Origin: Rhynchopus euleeides
Taxonomy: Eukaryota > Euglenozoa > Diplonemea > Diplonemida > Diplonemidae
Direction of reading: 5' to 3'
DNA length: 64,000 nt
NCBI GenBank assembly: GCA_963210315.1
Contig: OY723237.1
Location: 1,240,001-1,304,000, forward strand
The position numbers and the translations under genes are program-made. The notes below the pieces were generated by a model. That model was not told where the DNA came from. It worked only from the letters and a program-made list of their open reading frames with translations, and did no database searches. Of the stretch, positions 60,501 to 64,000 are shown piece after piece; positions within the stretch are counted from its first letter, which is position 1, and each line of letters starts with the position of its first letter.

Positions 60501-61669
60501 GCGTCGCACGGCTTGTCGGAGCACATCATGCGGGTGCACGCCACCAGCCCGTTGTTGCACTTGCAGTCGTTGCAGTGGTTGCGCTTCTCACCCTTGCCGG
60601 TCCAGCCGTCAGCGACAATGGTACCGCACTCCAGCGTGCAGGAAGCAGGGACAGGAACAGGGGCGTCGCACGGCTTGTCGGAGCACATCATGCGGGTGCA
60701 CGCCACCAGCCCGTTGTTGCACTTGCAGTCGTTGCAGTGGTTGCGCTTCTCACCCTTGCCGGTCCAGCCGTCAGCGACAATGGTACCGCACTCCAGCGTG
60801 CAGGAAGCAGGGACAGGAACAGGGGCGTCGCACGGCTTGTCGGAGCACATCATGCGGGTGCACGCCACCAGCCCGTTGTTGCACTTGCAGTCGTTGCAGT
60901 GGTTGTTCTTCTCACCCTTGCCGGTCCAGCCGTCAGCGACAATGGTGCCACACTCCAGCGTGCAGGAAGCAGGGACAGGAACAGGGGCGTCGCACGGCTT
61001 GTCGGAGCACATCATGCGGGTGCACGCCACCTTCCCGTTGTTGCACTTGCAGTCGTTGCAGTGGTTGCGCTTCTCACCCTTGCCGGTCCAGCCGTCAGCG
61101 ACAATGGTGCCACACTCCAGCGTGCAGGAAGCAGGGACAGGAACAGGGGCGTCGCACGGCTTGTCGGAGCACATCATGCGGGTGCACGCCACCTTCCCGT
61201 TGTTGCACTTGCAGTCGTTGCAGTGGTTGCGCTTCTCACCCTTGCCGGTCCAGCCGTCAGCGACAATGGTACCGCACTCCAGCGTGCAGGAATCAGGGAC
61301 AGGAACAGGGGCGTCGCACGGCTTGTCGGAGCACATCATGCGGGTGCACGCCACCTTCCCGTTGTTGCACTTGCAGTCGTTGCAGTGGTTGCGCTTCTCA
61401 CCCTTGCCGGTCCAGCCGTCAGCCACAATGGTGCCACACTCCAGCGTGCAGGAAGCAGGGACAGGAACAGGGGCGTCGCACGGCTTGTCGGAGCACATCA
61501 TGCGGGTGCACGCCACCTTCCCGTTGTTGCACTTGCAGTCGTTGCAGTGGTTGTTCTTCTCACCCTTGCCGGTCCAGCCGTCAGCCACAACGGTGCCGCA
61601 CTCGAGTGTGCAGCTCTTCTCAACTGTTGCTGTCACCGTGACGAGTATGATGGAAATGATGGACATCAT
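57569..61669 (-). CDS. Giant secreted pacifastin-like multidomain protease inhibitor, copy E (25 repeats, 1366 aa)
   Basis: This is the shortest complete copy: 18-residue signal peptide, 25 repeats, LPCVSP and stop. It carries the largest set of private single-repeat changes: CTLQCG (near 60145), CKNGLVACTRMLC (near 59880-59910), CGAIVADGW (near 59000), GKLACT twice (near 58600 and 58923), CKCTNG (near 58287) and PVPDSC (near 61290). None alters a cysteine or the predicted P1 Arg. Its first modules resemble those of copy C. The private changes imply a longer time without homogenisation, or relaxed constraint. It lies at the right side of the window, followed upstream (higher coordinates) by the fifth unit's spacer and the start of a fifth IQ gene. 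Confidence 0.87.
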   Translation of the reverse strand: MMSIISIILVTVTATVEKSCTLECGTVVADGWTGKGEKNNHCNDCKCNNGKVACTRMMCSDKPCDAPVPVPASCTLECGTIVADGWTGKGEKRNHCNDCKCNNGKVACTRMMCSDKPCDAPVPVPDSCTLECGTIVADGWTGKGEKRNHCNDCKCNNGKVACTRMMCSDKPCDAPVPVPASCTLECGTIVADGWTGKGEKRNHCNDCKCNNGKVACTRMMCSDKPCDAPVPVPASCTLECGTIVADGWTGKGEKNNHCNDCKCNNGLVACTRMMCSDKPCDAPVPVPASCTLECGTIVADGWTGKGEKRNHCNDCKCNNGLVACTRMMCSDKPCDAPVPVPASCTLECGTIVADGWTGKGEKRNHCNDCKCNNGLVACTRMMCSDKPCDAPVPVPASCTLECGTIVADGWTGKGEKRNHCNDCKCNNGLVACTRMMCSDKPCDTPVPVPASCTLECGTIVADGWTGKGEKRNHCNDCKCNNGKVACTRMMCSDKPCDAPVPVPASCTLQCGTIVADGWTGKGEKRNHCNYCKCNNGKVACTRMMCSDKPCDAPVPVPASCTLECGTIVADGWTGKGEKRNHCNDCKCKNGLVACTRMLCSDKPCDAPVPVPASCTLECGTIVADGWTGKGEKRNHCNDCKCNNGKVACTRMMCSDKPCDAPVPVPASCTLECGTIVADGWTGKGEKRNHCNDCKCNNGLVACTRMMCSDKPCDAPVPVPASCTLECGTIVADGWTGKGEKRNHCNDCKCNNGLVACTRMMCSDKPCDAPVPVPASCTLECGTIVADGWTGKGEKRNHCNYCKCNNGKVACTRMMCSDKPCDAPVPVPASCTLECGTIVADGWTGKGEKRNHCNDCKCNNGLVACTRMMCSDKPCDAPVPVPASCTLECGAIVADGWTGKGEKRNHCNACKCNNGKLACTRMMCSDKPCDAPVPVPASCTLECGTIVADGWTGKGEKRNHCNDCKCNNGLVACTRMMCSDKPCDAPVPVPASCTLECGTIVADGWTGKGEKRNHCNDCKCNNGKLACTRMMCSDKPCDAPVPVPASCTLECGTIVADGWTGKGEKRNHCNDCKCNNGLVACTRMMCSDKPCDAPVPVPASCTLECGTIVADGWTGKGEKRNHCNDCKCTNGKVACTRMMCSDKPCDAPVPVPASCTLECGTIVADGWTGKGEKRNHCNDCKCNNGKVACTRMMCSDKPCDAPVPVPASCTLECGTIVADGWTGKGEKRNHCNDCKCNNGKVACTRMMCSDKPCDAPVPVPASCTLECGTIVADGWTGKGEKRNHCNDCKCNNGLVACTRMMCSDKPCDAPVPVPASCTLECGTIVADGWTGKGEKNNHCNDCKCNNGKVACTRMMCSDKPCLPCVSP
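57590..61615. repeat. 162-bp coding repeat array, copy E (25 units)
   Basis: Twenty-five in-frame units. A two-repeat pattern recurs around 58330-58650 and 58651-58980 (linked to the ccagcttcc variant giving GKLACT). More single-unit changes are seen than in the other arrays. Confidence 0.95.
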
Positions 61670-63942
61670 GATTTTTCGGATTTTGTTTATATCTGTGTGG
61701 TGGTGCTGGTGTGGTACAGTCGTTCTCTCTCCGGTCCCTGCCCCAGGCAGAATGAGCGCTGTCTTTTCAAACAGTGAGGGTGGGCACGTCCGTCCGCTGT
61801 TCTGTCTACGTTGGACGTGTCTGACGCTTTTTGCCGCCTTTTGAACGTGTCGACTCCTCAATGGCTGCCTCTCCTTGCCCGCTTGTCGGTCCTTCTCGCT
61901 GTTTAAAGGATGACAGTAAGGACACTCGAGTCAATGACGCAGATGAACCTGAGTGCCGCCCGTGCCTCCCGCAGCACCAGTGCCCTTCCAATTCAAGTGA
62001 GGCACCCTGCAGCAGTCAGTGCAGACAAGCTCCGATGGGTGCCCCCGACACACAGGTGTTTGCTTCTCTGTGTAAGCCCCACACCCACCAAACCCCTCCC
62101 TGGTCTCCAAGGCGGCGCCACCATTTCATCCCACAACATCATCCCCTCCTCCCCCCCTCCGTTTGCTTGTGCCCTCGCACTCCGCCCCGCCCTCGCCCTG
62201 ACCCCCTCCTCCCGTGACCCAGAGAGGAGGCGCGAGATGCTGTTCTACGATACCGCCTCTCTCATTGGGGAGCTGCAACACGACGTCGCCCCGTCGCAGT
62301 ACCTGTGTGTGCTGCTGAGCCACTGAGACGCTGCATGCAGGAGCAAACCAGCTCTCTGGCCGTTTTGCTTTTGGTCATCTCGACAACGTTTGTGTTACGT
62401 TTCCGGTGAAACAAGAAAGGGCGCGACCCCTCCCTGTGTAGCAGGCGAATTGTATGCAAACTGTTTTCCCTTTGCCAATGGAGAGGCGGTATTGCCAGTA
62501 GAGTGAGTGAGAGAGTGAGAGAAAGAGACAGAAGACAGGGGTGGAAGAAGTGGAGGAATCACAACGCCGTTCAGCAGCAACCGCTCTTCGGCTGTGTTTT
62601 TTTTTGGTGATGCGTTGACGCTTCTCCACCCAAACCCTGAAAGTGATAGTGTATGGAGGATTTGGATGCTTGCTGTGGTGAGCCCGGCTTTCTGATCACA
62701 GGAGTGTGCGAGAAAAGACAGCAAAGGAGTTGGGACGGAGGAAGGGGTAAGGTTCACCCACCCACCTACCCACTTCCCATCCCTCCTCTTAGGACACGCT
62801 CAATAGAAGTGGCGGGGGAGGGGCGATTGTCGAGAAGGAAGGCAACGCATCTCTCCCAACACATTCTACCTCAGGGTCGAATCTCTCCTGTCACTCGCAA
62901 CAATCAACAGGCAGAGAGTGCGGGGGGGGGGGGGGGGGGTGTGCGGAGCGGGGAGACGTGCGCTGTGGCCTGATATTCTGTTATGTGAAGCGACACCTCG
63001 CTTACACACAGAATATGCAAACCTGCTAAAAAAAATCGAGCGGCCACAAGGAAGAAGAGGAGGGAGGGGGCCGACTGAGTATCGGCAGTCGCAACCTGCT
63101 TTAAAAATCCAACTGGGATGGGGGAGGGGGCTGTGTTAGGCAGTAATCGAGGGTGTGTGTGTGCATGAGTTTCTTGACGAGGATAGATCCTGCATGTGAA
63201 ACCGAAAGGGGAGGGGTAGCGGGGGCGGGCAAAGCTGTTCCCTTCGCGTCGTTAGTTTTTCACATAAAAAAAAGAGGCGAAAAGAATGCGCCAGAAAGGA
63301 AACAGCATTTTCGGCATCGCAGTGGAGACCCTTGGAGTGTTGAACAACAGCTGTGGTATAATCGGGGCCCCCATCGCGAGTTGCCCCGGTTAGTATTTGG
63401 GTTTGAAGCTTCAGAGGGGCAGCACGACAAGTAGCACACGCTGCCAAGCGCTTGAGAGATATCGAGACGCGAAAACTCTGGGGGGGGGGGGGGGGGTTTG
63501 TTTTTGGAGTTGTGCTAACAACGCAGGAAACTTTGCCATGCAGATCATGCAGGACACACACCACACCCGCAGCAGGCGTGTGGGGTGTTCTCGCGATCGA
63601 CGAATACCCGCTGGTTCTTCCCTCCCCTTACTGATTTGCAGACGCAGAGTTTCCGCCATTTCAGATAGGGCGGGAACACACAACAATCGGCCATCACCAA
63701 ACTACAATACGAAAGGAACCCCTGAACCCGGCGCGTGTGTATGTATGTGTGCGTGCATCGCGCAAAGATACACGATTTCGACGAAGCAGCTTGCATCTGA
63801 GGATAAGTTAACCGAGGGAAACCTTATTCGGCGGGGGTGAGGGGGTGAGAGAGAGAGAGAGGGGTGGGGTGGCTTGATTGTCGAGAGTGAATGGAAAAGC
63901 AAGTCTCCCAGCACCTTCTTGCAATGTTAGTCCTTTTTGTAG
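61670..63942. other. Intergenic region between inhibitor gene E and IQ gene, unit 5
   Basis: As in unit 4, including the 18-G tract near 62922. Mini-ORF at 62237-62326. No supported gene. Confidence 0.7.
62237..62326 (+). CDS. Possible 29-residue mini-ORF, unit 5
   Basis: Same as in unit 1, after the same pyrimidine tract. Confidence 0.2.
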   Translation: MLFYDTASLIGELQHDVAPSQYLCVLLSH

Positions 63943-64000
63943 TCACCACACCAGATATGCTGTACAAGGCGAGAGAGGAGGGGTAGGGGTGGCTCCGATG
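63943..64000 (-). CDS. IQ-motif protein, unit 5 (C-terminal end only)
   Basis: The window ends 58 bp into this gene, so only the last codons and stop are visible; they match the other four copies. It shows the array continues beyond the window. Confidence 0.7.
   Translation of the reverse strand, partial: IGATPTPPLSPCTAYLVW

Larger units (their letters stand above)
1..64000. repeat. Tandem array of a 12-16.6 kb two-gene unit (five copies, first and last partial)
   Basis: The start codons of the repeat-protein gene recur at 3831, 20427, 35688, 49495 and 61669 with the same gene order and orientation in between. Intergenic sequence and the IQ gene are almost identical between units, with only scattered substitutions and homopolymer changes. 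After removing the 162-bp arrays, the unit remainder is 9306, 9267, 7813 and 8124 bp; the two short ones are explained by single deletions in units 3 and 4. All genes lie on the minus strand. The near-identity implies recent amplification or continuing homogenisation. Confidence 0.95.

Overview
This window is a near-perfect tandem array of one large two-gene unit from a eukaryotic genome, most likely a unicellular one. The reasons are a long secreted Cys-rich repeat protein, an IQ-motif protein without visible introns, GC-rich third codon positions, abundant homopolymers and microsatellites, and no bacterial ribosome-binding sites or operons. Tandem gene arrays, pyrimidine-rich acceptor-like tracts and intronless genes would suit a kinetoplastid-like protist, but the sequence alone does not settle the lineage.

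Each unit reads, on the minus strand: (i) a giant secreted repeat protein, starting at 3831 (3' end cut by the window edge), 20427, 35688, 49495 and 61669; (ii) an upstream intergenic region; (iii) a 416-residue IQ-motif protein, identical in four copies (6097-7347, 22695-23945, 37957-39207, 51768-53018) with a fifth cut off at 64000. A further intergenic region then carries a GTGGG minisatellite, a ~1.35 kb inverted-repeat element sitting in a poly-C tract, a hairpin, and a relic of the IQ-gene 3' end. Start-to-start spacings are 16596, 15261, 13807 and 12174 bp. The differences come from the number of 162-bp repeats, two intergenic deletions (~1.42 kb in unit 3, ~1.10 kb in unit 4) and minisatellite length.

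The giant protein is the main discovery. After an 18-residue signal peptide it has 45, 37, 37 or 25 copies (23 visible in the cut copy) of a 46-residue, 8-cysteine module joined by an 8-residue DAPVPVPA linker, then LPCVSP and a stop. The module core C-N-x-C-x-C-x2-G-x3-C-T-x3-C is the signature of pacifastin-type serine protease inhibitors. The CTRMMC loop puts Arg at the position that is P1 in trypsin-directed members. Two extra cysteines and a longer first loop set it apart. The gene therefore looks like a secreted, strongly multivalent trypsin-type inhibitor whose array length is changing rapidly by unequal exchange and gene conversion, while cysteines and P1 Arg stay intact.

No rRNA, tRNA, CRISPR array, retroelement or recognisable transposase was found. 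The long plus-strand ORFs over the arrays are antisense shadows of the periodic repeat.
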